Shown piece after piece: positions 1 through 7,880 of a DNA stretch of 13,543 nucleotides. Source of the stretch: Candidatus Nealsoniibacteriota bacterium. GTDB taxonomy: Bacteria; Patescibacteriota; Minisyncoccia; Minisyncoccales; MHMH01. A program made the translations under genes and the position numbers. Location: the NCBI GenBank assembly GCA_016181985.1, contig JACOYG010000054.1, positions 1-13,543 of the forward strand, given 5' to 3'. Within the stretch, counting starts at the first letter, position 1, and each line of letters opens with the position of its first letter. Below the pieces are notes generated by a model. The model made no database searches and was not told the DNA's origin. It saw nothing but the letters and a program-made list of their open reading frames with translations.

Positions 1-625
1 TCTCGAAGCCGGCTTCTCGAGCTAATGTGATTAATTCTTTTTCCGAATACCAGTGGTAAAACCTTTTCACTCCCGTCTTGCCCCAAGGATCTAAAACGTC
101 GCCGAAATCCAATTTTGACAATCGGAAAAGTTTTAAAATCGTAAATTTAAGCAGCAAAAGCCGCATTTTTGATTGAGAAAATTTCCAAGCTGTAAAAATA
201 AAAAGTCCTTGCTGCTTTAACACTCTTTTGGCTTCTTTCAAAAATTGCAAACGCAATTCCTTTGATGGAATATGATGCAAAACAGCAATACTGTAAATTT
301 TATCGAAATAGTTATCTGCGAATGGCAATCGCAGGGCGTCAGCCGCTAAAAAATTGCCGTCAGGATACTTCTTCTTGGCTATGGCGATTAATTTTTCCGA
401 CGGATCAACGCCCGTATAATCAGCTTTTTTATCTTGGCATAATTCAAAAAAGCGGCCATTGCCGCAACCCAAATCCAGCACTTTTTCGCCAGATACCAAA
501 TAGTCATCAAACAAAAATTCGAGCTCGGGCCAGGGCTCCTGCCTTTTACTTGAAAACTCATCGGCAATCAGGTTATAATCTTGAATAGTCTTTTTCAGCA
601 AATATTGTGCGTAATCTTTTTCCAT
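1..625 (-). CDS. Trm9/ALKBH8-like SAM-dependent tRNA methyltransferase (partial, C-terminus cut by window edge)
   Basis: Class I SAM-dependent methyltransferase, open for 208 codons and running off the window. What is seen: YNLIADEFSSKRQEPWP at residues 17-33, the SAM-binding loop VLDLGCGNG at 49-57, the acidic residue D74 (GVDPS), AADALRLPF at 94-102, SIAVLHHIP at 112-120, then DPWGKTGVKRFYHWY before the cut. The PWP, SIAVLHH, PWG and RFYHWYSEKEL blocks match my memory of yeast Trm9 and the methyltransferase domain of ALKBH8, which methylate cm5U34 of tRNA to mcm5U; a generic methyltransferase type 11 would not be expected to share them all. The start is the only ATG before the conserved blocks; a TTG at 601 is an alternative. 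It has no clear Shine-Dalgarno. Its 5' end overlaps the divergent elp3 start by 19 bases. Family sure; tRNA substrate inferred from similarity and the elp3 neighbour. Confidence 0.85.
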   Translation of the reverse strand, partial: MEKDYAQYLLKKTIQDYNLIADEFSSKRQEPWPELEFLFDDYLVSGEKVLDLGCGNGRFFELCQDKKADYTGVDPSEKLIAIAKKKYPDGNFLAADALRLPFADNYFDKIYSIAVLHHIPSKELRLQFLKEAKRVLKQQGLFIFTAWKFSQSKMRLLLLKFTILKLFRLSKLDFGDVLDPWGKTGVKRFYHWYSEKELITLAREAGFE

Positions 626-2154
626 TATTTATAAAAGAGTTAATAAAGTTAGGGGCTAAAACTCCGGACGATTTAGCTGTTATTAAAAGACGTCTGGCTA
701 AAAAATACGGAGTTCAATGCCCCAGCAACGTTGATTTATTAAAAGTTTATCATAAATCGGTTAAAAATAGAACCGTAGAAGCTTCGAATAAAATCGAGAT
801 CTTGCTGCGTACTCGGCCGGTCCGTTCGCTTTCGGGTATTGTTAACATCTCGGTTTTAACCAAGCCGTATCCCTGCCCGGGCAAGTGTCTTTACTGCCCC
901 ATCGAAAAAGGCATTCCCAAGAGTTATGTTTCGGGAGAACCGGCGGTAGAAAGGGCGAAAAGATTGAAATACGACCCATACCTACAAACTAAAAAAAGAA
1001 TTGAAATGCTGGAAGACGAAGGCCATCCTACCGATAAAATCGAGCTTCGCGTTGTGGGCGGCACATGGAGTTATTATCCCAAAAAATACCAGTTGTGGTT
1101 TATTAAACGCTGTTTCGACGCCTGCAGCATACGTAAAAGTAAGACGATGGTTGCAGTTTTACGTAGCAACGAGACGGCTAAGCACCGTATTGTTGGCCTG
1201 TCTGTTGAAACGAGGCCGGATTTTATTAATCCTGAAGAAATAAGATGGTTAAGAGAACTTGGCGCAACCATGATCGAATTGGGCGTTCAGTCAATTTATG
1301 ACGATGTTTTGAAATTAAACCGAAGAGGACACGGAGTAAAAGAAACTATTGAGGCGACTAAACTTTTAAAAAATGCTGGCTTTAAGGTTCTTTATCAAAT
1401 GATGCCGAATTTACCGGGCTCCACGCCAAGCCGCGACTTAAAAATGTTCAAGGAATTGTTTTCCGATTCCCGATTCAAACCGGACTTACTGAAAATTTAT
1501 CCCTGCGCCTTGATTAAAAAATCTCCTCTATACAAATTATGGCAAAAAAAACTATATAAGCCTTACACGGAAAAACAACTGGTAATCTTGATTAAATCAA
1601 TTAAAAAAATAATCCCTTGCTATGTCAGGATCCAAAGAATCACAAGAGACATTCCTTCTCACAGCATCGTCGCCGGCCCGGCTAAAATTTCCAACTTGCG
1701 CCAAGTCGTAACGGGAAACTGCAAATGCATACGCTGCCGCGAAGTAAAAGGAAATTATGACCCGAATGAAAAATTACATATGTTCCGCGAAAACTATGAT
1801 GCCTCCGGCGGCAAAGAAATATTTTTATCTTTTGAGAATAAAAATCGCACCAAGCTTCACAGCTTGCTTCGTTTGCGAATCAATACTGACAATATCGCCA
1901 TCATCCGCGAGATACACACTTACGGCCAGTCGCTAGAGGTTCGACCTCCCTCCAAATCTGGGGGAGGTCGAACCTCCACATCTCCACAGCATAAAGGGTT
2001 GGGCAGAAAATTGGTAAATGAAGCGGAAGAAATCGCGAAAAAATCCGCCAGTCGGCGGATCGCCGTGATTTCTGGCGTTGGCGTTCGCGGATATTGGAGA
2101 ACACTCGGCTACAAACTGGAAAATACTTACATGGTAAAAAAGTTTAGAAATTAG
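607..2154 (+). CDS. elp3: Elp3, tRNA uridine-34 carboxymethyltransferase (radical SAM/GNAT)
   Basis: Elp3 uses radical SAM chemistry and acetyl-CoA to put a carboxymethyl group on C5 of the wobble uridine in tRNA; in bacteria and archaea it acts alone, without other Elongator subunits. Visible: N-terminal tRNA-binding part (1-75), cluster motif CPGKCLYC with C90, C94 and C97 (CX3CX2C), SYVSGEPA at 106-113, YDPYLQ at 122-127, VGGTWSYYP at 150-158, ETRPD at 201-205, GVQS at 226-229, a zinc-type NCKCIRC at 371-377, and a GNAT domain with QHKGLG at 461-466 and GVRGYWRTLGY at 492-502. Length 515 fits the family. The GTG start at 607 is chosen because no later start precedes the conserved N-terminus; no ribosome binding site is visible. 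Oddity: residues 444-458 are encoded by a perfect inverted repeat (separate entry). The gene converges on the SAH hydrolase with a 9-base gap. Confidence 0.95.
   Translation: MRNLFPLFIKELIKLGAKTPDDLAVIKRRLAKKYGVQCPSNVDLLKVYHKSVKNRTVEASNKIEILLRTRPVRSLSGIVNISVLTKPYPCPGKCLYCPIEKGIPKSYVSGEPAVERAKRLKYDPYLQTKKRIEMLEDEGHPTDKIELRVVGGTWSYYPKKYQLWFIKRCFDACSIRKSKTMVAVLRSNETAKHRIVGLSVETRPDFINPEEIRWLRELGATMIELGVQSIYDDVLKLNRRGHGVKETIEATKLLKNAGFKVLYQMMPNLPGSTPSRDLKMFKELFSDSRFKPDLLKIYPCALIKKSPLYKLWQKKLYKPYTEKQLVILIKSIKKIIPCYVRIQRITRDIPSHSIVAGPAKISNLRQVVTGNCKCIRCREVKGNYDPNEKLHMFRENYDASGGKEIFLSFENKNRTKLHSLLRLRINTDNIAIIREIHTYGQSLEVRPPSKSGGGRTSTSPQHKGLGRKLVNEAEEIAKKSASRRIAVISGVGVRGYWRTLGYKLENTYMVKKFRN
1936..1976. 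repeat. Perfect inverted repeat inside elp3
   Basis: The arms GAGGTTCGACCTCCC (1936-1950) and its exact reverse complement (1962-1976) enclose TCCAAATCTGG. In that segment CCA (1952-1954) pairs with TGG (1959-1961), leaving a single bulged T and a four-base loop. The frame stays open and encodes residues 444-458 (EVRPPSKSGGGRTST), a low-complexity stretch just before the acetyl-CoA-binding QHKGLG of the GNAT domain. Other Elp3 proteins, from memory, have a shorter loop of the YGQ-VP-GEK type here. It resembles an in-frame REP- or MITE-like palindrome; that origin is inferred. Confidence 0.85.
2043..2060. repeat. Short GC-rich inverted repeat in elp3 3' part
   Basis: ATCCGCC (2043-2049), four-base loop, GGCGGAT (2054-2060), a perfect 7-bp hairpin in coding sequence for residues 479-485. 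Unlike the repeat at 1936-1976 it does not seem to lengthen the protein. It resembles the CGCCAGCTGG-type palindrome at 2172-2189. May be coincidence. Confidence 0.4.
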
Positions 2155-2163
2155 AAATTTCCG

Positions 2164-3411
2164 TTATGTGCCCTCCCGCCAGCTGGAGGTGTATTTTTTC
2201 TGTTCTTCGGTCATTTCGTCAATTTTAATATCCATAGCTTCTAATTGAAGCCTTGCTATAAAGTCATCAATTTCTTCGGGCAATATAATAACATCTGCGG
2301 GTAACTTCCCTTTATTTTTGACTAAGTACTCGCAAGATAGCGCCTGGCCGCAGAACGATGTGGACATCACTTCCGATGGGTGGCCCTCGGCAGCTGCTAG
2401 ATTAATCAACCTGCCCTCTCCCGCAATAAAAATTTTCTTTCCGGCAACCTTATACTCGTCGAGGGATGGCCTGACGCGCCGGACAGATTCCGATATATTT
2501 TTTAATCCCCCAATATCTATTTCCACATCAAAATGTCCCGAATTGGCAATAATAACTCCGTCTTTCATTACTTTCATGTGCTCCGGCCTTATAACATTAA
2601 TGTCTCCGGTAAGCGTAATAAATATATCGCCGATTTTAGCTGCTTCTTCCATGGGCATTACTCTAAAACCGTCATAGGCCGCCTGAAGAGCTGGAAAATT
2701 AGCTACTTCCGTCACAATAACATTGGCCCCCATGCCTTTGGCCCTCATAGCCGCTCCCTTGCCGCAACTGCCGTAACCAGCAATAATCACATTTTTCCCG
2801 GCCACTAAAATATTGGATGCCCTAATAATTCCATCCCAAGTTGATTGACCCGTGCCGTAGTAATTATCCAATAAATGTTTTGTTTTATTGTCATTAACGG
2901 CGATGACGGGATATTTAAGAGCGCCGTCTTTTTTCATGGCTTTAAGCCGAATAATACCCGTGGTTGTTTCTTCGCAGCCGCCAATAATCTGGAAAATAAG
3001 GCCCTGATGTTTCTTGTGTATTTCAGAAACTAAATCCATGCCGTCATCAATGGTGATGTGCGGCTTAAAATCAATCACGTATCCCAAATAACGGTAATAG
3101 TCCTCGGTTGTTTCACCCTTATAGGCCCAAACATTTACGCCCTCAAAAGCTAAAGCCGCGGCTACGTCGTTCTGCGTACTTAGGGGATTGCATCCGGTAA
3201 TGGCAACTTCTGCGCCGCCAGCTATGAGTGTCCTTACAAGAACGGCCGTTTCTTTAGTAACGTGAAGCGCCATACCAACCCTTATTCCTTTAAGCGGCGT
3301 TTCTCTCGAAAATCTTTCCTTTATTCTCATCAAGGCTCCCATGTGCATCTCTGCCAACTCTATATTTAATTCGCCTTGCTCAGCTAACTTAATATCTTTT
3401 ACTTCAAACAT
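2164..3411 (-). CDS. ahcY: Adenosylhomocysteinase (SAH hydrolase)
   Basis: Cytosolic NAD-dependent enzyme that reversibly splits S-adenosylhomocysteine into adenosine and homocysteine, relieving product inhibition of SAM methyltransferases. Seen: substrate-site His in MALHVTKETA (H50), TGCNPLSTQND at 72-82, DDG at 122-124, CEETTTG at 146-152, NDNKTKHLLDNYYGTGQS at 173-190 (K178, D182), NAD-binding GYGSCGKG at 212-219, SGHFD at 291-295, EGHP at 342-345, and the C-terminal YTSSWREGT. At 415 residues it is the short form lacking the roughly 40-residue insertion of many bacterial and eukaryotic enzymes. The ATG at 3411 gives the family's usual N-terminus; no Shine-Dalgarno is visible, so translation may be coupled. 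It is last in the RtcB-NIF3-ATPase run, 13 bases after the ATPase. It would recycle SAH made by the nearby Trm9-like enzyme among others. Confidence 0.96.
   Translation of the reverse strand: MFEVKDIKLAEQGELNIELAEMHMGALMRIKERFSRETPLKGIRVGMALHVTKETAVLVRTLIAGGAEVAITGCNPLSTQNDVAAALAFEGVNVWAYKGETTEDYYRYLGYVIDFKPHITIDDGMDLVSEIHKKHQGLIFQIIGGCEETTTGIIRLKAMKKDGALKYPVIAVNDNKTKHLLDNYYGTGQSTWDGIIRASNILVAGKNVIIAGYGSCGKGAAMRAKGMGANVIVTEVANFPALQAAYDGFRVMPMEEAAKIGDIFITLTGDINVIRPEHMKVMKDGVIIANSGHFDVEIDIGGLKNISESVRRVRPSLDEYKVAGKKIFIAGEGRLINLAAAEGHPSEVMSTSFCGQALSCEYLVKNKGKLPADVIILPEEIDDFIARLQLEAMDIKIDEMTEEQKKYTSSWREGT
2172..2199 (+). terminator. Possible elp3 terminator inside the SAH hydrolase 3' end
   Basis: CCTCC (2172-2176), eight-base loop, GGAGG (2185-2189), then TGTATTTTTT. 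It lies 17 bases after the elp3 stop and within the last codons of the convergent SAH hydrolase gene. The stem is short and the T run is offset by three bases, so it may be weak. Confidence 0.35.
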
Positions 3412-3424
3412 ATAATTTTAATGA

Positions 3425-3997
3425 TTAAAGATTCATAAGTTTGAAAGCTTTGGCGGCTCGCTCCTCAACGGTGCCTCTTAATTCATGATGCTTAATATTG
3501 TGAGTATTTAAAAATTTCTGAATCCGATCGGAAATTTCTGCCGCTTTATCGGTAAAAATCCGGACGCCGTCATTTTCCATGGGAATTTCTGGCGGAAGAA
3601 AAAAGACAAAATCGTAACTATCGATTTCGCCATCGATTCCTTGCCAAAGCTCTTTTTCGATTTTCTCCAGTTCCTCGGCTTCTTTTTTATCTAAAACACC
3701 GTCATTTAAAAAATGGAAATAAACGTGAGAAAGAAAGCTCGGGACATCGCAAACGACAAATTCCGGATTATGGCTGCAGGCTATATTTTCTTTTTCTTTT
3801 TGACCTCGGTGAATGGAAAGCTGGTCTCGCGAACTATTGATTGCGCCGTGTTCAATAATAAAATCTCGGGCAAATTCGCCCACTAGTTCAGCCGAGTAAT
3901 TTTTCTTTGCTAATTCCTCTGCAACATACTTAGCTAAAGTAGTTTTGCCGGTGCTGGGCCCTCCGACAAAGCAAATTTTCTTTGGTCTGCCACTCAT
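3425..3997 (-). CDS. NadR/Ttd14-like P-loop ATPase or kinase
   Basis: A 190-residue P-loop protein. Walker A GGPSTGKTT is at 12-20, EFARDFI at 41-47, a Q-rich SIHRGQKEKEN stretch near 61-71, and a Walker-B-like strand VVCDVP at 81-86; the C-terminal part is a helix-rich lid region. The EFARDFI, HRGQ and CDVP order resembles the ribosylnicotinamide kinase domain of NadR (AAA_28 type), but the N-terminal NMN adenylyltransferase and HTH domains of NadR are missing. Its substrate cannot be read from the sequence; an NAD-salvage nucleoside kinase is one possibility. It lies 18 bases after the NIF3-like gene and 13 before the SAH hydrolase, so it is probably co-transcribed with them. Confidence 0.8.
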   Translation of the reverse strand: MSGRPKKICFVGGPSTGKTTLAKYVAEELAKKNYSAELVGEFARDFIIEHGAINSSRDQLSIHRGQKEKENIACSHNPEFVVCDVPSFLSHVYFHFLNDGVLDKKEAEELEKIEKELWQGIDGEIDSYDFVFFLPPEIPMENDGVRIFTDKAAEISDRIQKFLNTHNIKHHELRGTVEERAAKAFKLMNL

Positions 3998-4015
3998 TAA
4001 TATATTTTAACTCTT

Positions 4016-4963
4016 TTATTCGCAGCGGCAAATACGGATCAGTCCGGAACAAGGAATAATTTCGATGCCTTTATTTTCCAGCTCATCTAAAAAAAGATTT
4101 ACCCCCAAAGAATCAGAAGACATGTGCCCGGCAATAACTATATTGATATTAGAGGCTTCGGCTTCTTTTCTATGCTCTTCCGATTGATGCATTGAAACTA
4201 CGGTGCCCACGCCGGCATTAGACATTTTTTCATAAAGTTTAGGGGAGCCCTCGGCGCCTCCGGTAATTTCAGTCATGGCAATTCTCCCGCAGCGAGATTC
4301 CGGAGAACCGACAAAAATTTCAGGTCCCGCGCCAATTTTAGCCGCCTCTTTGTATTCCGGAATTTCTTTCAATAAGCTCACTAAATCTTCTACTCTTTCG
4401 GGATTTTTATTTTCAATTTTATCACTTAAAAACTTCGCAGCCAAATTATCGCAAGGGGTATGAATATTTATTAAATTAATCCCCATTAACCTTGCGGCGT
4501 CTATTGACCGCTGATGATTAACACCGCTTATCCCTCTGGCCACTTCTGCGATTTTTTGTTTCATTAGACCCTCTGCTACATTAACCGGAATGCCATATAA
4601 GCTTAAAATTTCACACTGCATCGCCATAACATCGTGTAAAGTTGCAAGGGCCTTCCCTCGAGGATGATGAGCTATAACTAAATCAATATTGCCCAATTCT
4701 TTTGCTAATAAAATTTCGGCGGGATCAATGTCAATCCCCACCATTACTCTTTTAATTTCTTTGTCTTCAGAAATATTCAAAATCCTTGAATCTAAGTAAG
4801 GATTCTCCAAAGCATCTTTATCGAATTCTTCTTTTTCTTTTCCCGACAATCTGTCGTATTTTGCTTTCTTTCTTAATAAAAACTTCTCCACCGATTCTTT
4901 GCCCCTCAAGTCAGCGTCAACGCCCATCTTAATCGCTAAATTATATATTTCTTGAATTGTCAT
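4016..4963 (-). CDS. NIF3-like dinuclear metal protein
   Basis: A 315-residue NIF3 (NGG1p-interacting factor 3) family protein, a widely conserved family with a two-metal site and no settled biochemical role; a GTP cyclohydrolase I type 2 label is sometimes attached to it. Seen: IAHHPRGKAL at 97-106 (H99, H100), HTPCDN at 168-173 (H168, D172), SMHQSEEH at 257-264 and AGHMSSDSLG at 278-287, the spaced His/Asp ligands typical of the family. The first 70 residues are a helical, charged extension (RKKAKYDRLSGKEKEEF) before the core domain begins with VGIDID, a longer lead than I recall for small NIF3 proteins. The gene sits 36 bases after RtcB and 18 before the ATPase. No Shine-Dalgarno precedes the ATG. 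Confidence 0.88.
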   Translation of the reverse strand: MTIQEIYNLAIKMGVDADLRGKESVEKFLLRKKAKYDRLSGKEKEEFDKDALENPYLDSRILNISEDKEIKRVMVGIDIDPAEILLAKELGNIDLVIAHHPRGKALATLHDVMAMQCEILSLYGIPVNVAEGLMKQKIAEVARGISGVNHQRSIDAARLMGINLINIHTPCDNLAAKFLSDKIENKNPERVEDLVSLLKEIPEYKEAAKIGAGPEIFVGSPESRCGRIAMTEITGGAEGSPKLYEKMSNAGVGTVVSMHQSEEHRKEAEASNINIVIAGHMSSDSLGVNLFLDELENKGIEIIPCSGLIRICRCE

Positions 4964-4999
4964 ATATTTTAGATTAACAAAATTTTTTAATTATGGCAA

Positions 5000-6448
5000 T
5001 TATTCTCCTTTGATCACGGCTAGGGGGACTAATTTTGCCACTTTTTTAGAAAGTCCAGCATTATGAACCACATCAACGACATCTTGAATATTTTTATAAG
5101 CTAAAGGCGCTTCTTCGGCAATCCCGCGGTAATTCCAGCACTTTACAATGATTCCTTTTTCTTTTAATTCTCTAACTACATCCTCGCCGGAAACCCGCTT
5201 CATCGCTTCGTGGCGCGACATCGTGCGGCCGGCGCCATGGCAAGAAGAATAAAAAGCCGACTCTCCGGTTTTTTGTCCGGCCAGAACGTAAGAAGTCGTG
5301 CCCATGGAACCGGGAATTAAAACCGGCTGGCCAAACTGCTGGTATTTTTTAGGAATTCCCGGATGCCCCGGCGGAAAAGCGCGAGTGGCGCCCTTTCTGT
5401 GAACGGCCAGTTCTGTTTCTTCGCCGTCAATTAAATATTTTTCTCTTTTTATAATATTATGAGCCACGTCATAAAGAACGGTTAAGGGAGAATTTTTCTC
5501 TCCTAAAACCGCCTCCCAGGATTTTCTGACAAAATGAGCGATCATTTGGCGATTGGCCCAGGCGTAATTGGCCGAGGCCGCCATAGCGGAAAAATATCTT
5601 TGACCTTCCGGAGAATTAAAGGGCACGCAGACAAACTCTCTGTCGGGCACCTTGATCTTGTATTTCCCTTCCATCAAAGGAATAAATTCGCGCAAGTAAT
5701 CGGAACAAACCTGATGGCCCAATCCTCTTGAACCGCAATGAATCATTATGATTATTTGATCCTTAAATAAGCCGAAAGCTTCGGCCGCTTTATCATCAAA
5801 AATTTCGGCAATTTTTTGAATTTCCAAAAAGTGATTGCCGCTCCCCAGTGTTCCTACTTGGTCTCTTCCCCTATCTTTAGCATGGCCCGAAACGGCCGAG
5901 GCATCAGCCCAAGGCAGCCTTCCGCGGCTTTCGCAATTCTCAATGTCTTCTTCGTTGCCGTATCCTTGCTCTACCAGATGCGGAACTCCTCCTTCTAAAA
6001 TTTTATCGATTTCCGCCACGGAAAGTTTAATTTTTCTCCCCTTGCCCAAGCCGGACGGCACTTCTTTTTGGATTTCATCCGCTAAATTTTCCAAATAAGG
6101 ACGAATCTCTTTTTCGGAACAAGATGATTTCAAAACTTTCATGCCGCAATTAATATCGTAGCCGCACATCCCGGGAGAAATAATGCCGTCAGAAATTCTG
6201 ATGGCGGCTACCCCGCCGATCGGGCTGGCGTAGCCCTCGTGCATGTCGGGCATGGCTAAAGCATACTTCTGGATGCCGGGTAGAGCGGCAACGTTCAGTA
6301 ATTGTTCAATAGATTTGTCGTGCAAAACATCATGCAGCATTTCTCCAGAAACGTAAATTCGGGCGGGAACACGCATATCTTTCCTGAAAGATTTCGGAAT
6401 CTCCCACAAATAATCATTAATTTTTTGAAAATCTTTCTTGCTAATCAT
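5000..6448 (-). CDS. rtcB: RNA-splicing ligase RtcB
   Basis: Mn- and GTP-dependent RNA ligase joining a 2',3'-cyclic phosphate (or 3'-phosphate) to a 5'-OH end, used in tRNA splicing in archaea and eukaryotes and in RNA repair in bacteria. All key residues are present: MPDMHEGYASPIGGVAA at 66-82, GYDINCG with D98 and C101, GSGNHF with H206, HCGSRGLGHQV with H237, YDVAHN with H330, HRKGATRAFPPG at 350-361, GSMGTTSYVL at 380-389, guanylylated histidine H404 in CHGAGRTMSR, and K480 near the C-terminus. H404 and K480 fall at the same numbers as in the Pyrococcus horikoshii enzyme, and the length (482) is near identical. GMCGYDINCG replaces the more usual GVGFDINCG. GAGG five bases before the ATG fixes the start. 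It heads a four-gene run ending with the SAH hydrolase; archease lies about 2.6 kb upstream on the same strand. Confidence 0.97.
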   Translation of the reverse strand: MISKKDFQKINDYLWEIPKSFRKDMRVPARIYVSGEMLHDVLHDKSIEQLLNVAALPGIQKYALAMPDMHEGYASPIGGVAAIRISDGIISPGMCGYDINCGMKVLKSSCSEKEIRPYLENLADEIQKEVPSGLGKGRKIKLSVAEIDKILEGGVPHLVEQGYGNEEDIENCESRGRLPWADASAVSGHAKDRGRDQVGTLGSGNHFLEIQKIAEIFDDKAAEAFGLFKDQIIIMIHCGSRGLGHQVCSDYLREFIPLMEGKYKIKVPDREFVCVPFNSPEGQRYFSAMAASANYAWANRQMIAHFVRKSWEAVLGEKNSPLTVLYDVAHNIIKREKYLIDGEETELAVHRKGATRAFPPGHPGIPKKYQQFGQPVLIPGSMGTTSYVLAGQKTGESAFYSSCHGAGRTMSRHEAMKRVSGEDVVRELKEKGIIVKCWNYRGIAEEAPLAYKNIQDVVDVVHNAGLSKKVAKLVPLAVIKGE

Positions 6449-6480
6449 CTTATCCTCAGATTAGCATGAAAATTTCTAAA

Positions 6481-6508
6481 ACAAAAAAGGCCGCATTGCT
6501 GCAGCCTT
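6481..6508 (-). terminator. Terminator after the MATE gene
   Basis: On the minus strand AAGGCTGC, loop AGCAAT, GCGGCCTT form an 8-bp stem with one G-U pair, followed by TTTTTTGT. It begins four bases past the MATE stop codon and separates that pair of genes from rtcB. Confidence 0.8.
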
Positions 6509-6512
6509 GCGT

Positions 6513-7880
6513 TTATTTTTTCCAGCGGCCGATTTTAAACAAAATCGCTAAGGTCGAACCGTAAAAAATCATTCCGGCTAAAATCGCAATCCAAATCCCG
6601 TTTATTTCTAATCCAAAATATTTCGGCAGAGAGAGAGCTAGGCCGATTTGGATCACGGCCATTGCTGAATAAACCAAGAGGGGCGTAAGGGTATCTCCCA
6701 CTCCGGCAAAGGCCCTGCGTAAGACGGTGCCGACGGCAAAAAAAATGTACCCTATGCCGGCAAGCGTAGTTATTCTGAAATAGGCGATTCCCATATCTAA
6801 AACTTCCTGGTCTTGGCTGAAAAAACCGACTATCTTTTCCGCAAGAGCAAAAAATACTATCCCAATTACTCCCAGAAGAACGGCATTTATGACGGAATTA
6901 ACCCAGCCGCTTTTTTTTGCTCTCTTTAAGTCGCCCGTCCCAAGATTGTTTGATAAAACTATAGCCGTTGTTTCTCCCACGTCAAATCCAAATTGCGACG
7001 AGTACCTGAAAAACCGCTGGCCGATAGAAAAAGCCGCCAAAGCCAGGGTTCCGAAAGAAGCGACAATCCCCAGCATCGCCATAATAATAAACGCCCTAAT
7101 CAGGCCCTCTAAAGTATCGAACCCCGATATATGAAAAACACTTTTTAGAACTTTGGGCGTTACCTTGAATTCCGACCAGTTCCGAAAATCTATTTTTGCA
7201 AACATATTTCCCTTAGCCAGCATCCCAATTAATACAACAGAACCTATGGCTGCCGAAATAGTGGAACTCCAGGCAGCGCCGGCCACTCCCATCTTAGGAA
7301 ATCCCAAATTGCCCAAAATAAATAAATAATCTAAAGTCGCCTGGATAGCCAAAACTAAAGCCACAAAAAGCATAGGCCTGAACATATCTCTGGCTGACCT
7401 TATCATTTTTGCCAAGGGCCAGAAAGAAAGAGAGATAATCCCGCCCAATGAGCAAATTCTAAAATAAACCACGGCTTGATCAAGCACATTCGGCTCGGTT
7501 CCCAAAAGTTGAAGCAACAGCGGAGCCGAAAAGTAACCGCCGATAGCCAGCACTATGGAAGTAATCCAGATAATGGCTAAAATCTGCTTAACTAATTTTC
7601 TTAATCCGTCCCTATCTTCTCTGTTGAAACCGCCGATAAGATTATAAGTTGATATGCCGATTCCCTGGACTACCGTCATTAAAATGGCGAAAGCCGACCC
7701 GCCGATGCCGACAGCCGCAATGGCTTCCTCGCCGAGTTTAGAAACCCAATAAAGATTAAGCAAGTTAACGATGATCCAAAATACGGTATTGATCCATAAT
7801 TGGAAAGAATACGAGAGTGAAGTCTTGATTAGGCTCCCTTTTGTCGGATCTCTTTCTTTAAAGATATTAGGAATTTTCAT
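6513..7880 (-). CDS. MATE family efflux transporter
   Basis: A 455-residue inner-membrane protein with about 12 hydrophobic segments in two similar halves, as in MATE (NorM/DinF-type) drug or metabolite exporters driven by a sodium or proton gradient. Family features seen: LLNLYWVSKLGEEAIAAVGIG near 40-60, SFWPLAKMIRSARDMFRPML around 156-175, PKMGVAGAAWSSTISAAIG around 195-213, and VGTVLRRAFAGVGDTLTPLL in the second half. The substrate cannot be told. The start overlaps the end of the upstream small membrane gene by 14 bases, with AGGCGG before the ATG, so translation is probably coupled. It is closed by a hairpin terminator. Confidence 0.93.
   Translation of the reverse strand: MKIPNIFKERDPTKGSLIKTSLSYSFQLWINTVFWIIVNLLNLYWVSKLGEEAIAAVGIGGSAFAILMTVVQGIGISTYNLIGGFNREDRDGLRKLVKQILAIIWITSIVLAIGGYFSAPLLLQLLGTEPNVLDQAVVYFRICSLGGIISLSFWPLAKMIRSARDMFRPMLFVALVLAIQATLDYLFILGNLGFPKMGVAGAAWSSTISAAIGSVVLIGMLAKGNMFAKIDFRNWSEFKVTPKVLKSVFHISGFDTLEGLIRAFIIMAMLGIVASFGTLALAAFSIGQRFFRYSSQFGFDVGETTAIVLSNNLGTGDLKRAKKSGWVNSVINAVLLGVIGIVFFALAEKIVGFFSQDQEVLDMGIAYFRITTLAGIGYIFFAVGTVLRRAFAGVGDTLTPLLVYSAMAVIQIGLALSLPKYFGLEINGIWIAILAGMIFYGSTLAILFKIGRWKK

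Noticed and set aside
1..21. GAAGCCGGCTTC palindrome at the window edge
   Set aside because: It lies inside methyltransferase codons (REAGF), is short and has no terminator or operator context.
262..588. Plus-strand open frame of 108 codons
   Set aside because: It lies opposite the methyltransferase, whose motifs are clear; its own product has no recognisable pattern.
2318..2808. Plus-strand open frames opposite the SAH hydrolase
   Set aside because: They are antisense to a gene with intact family motifs and encode no recognisable domain.
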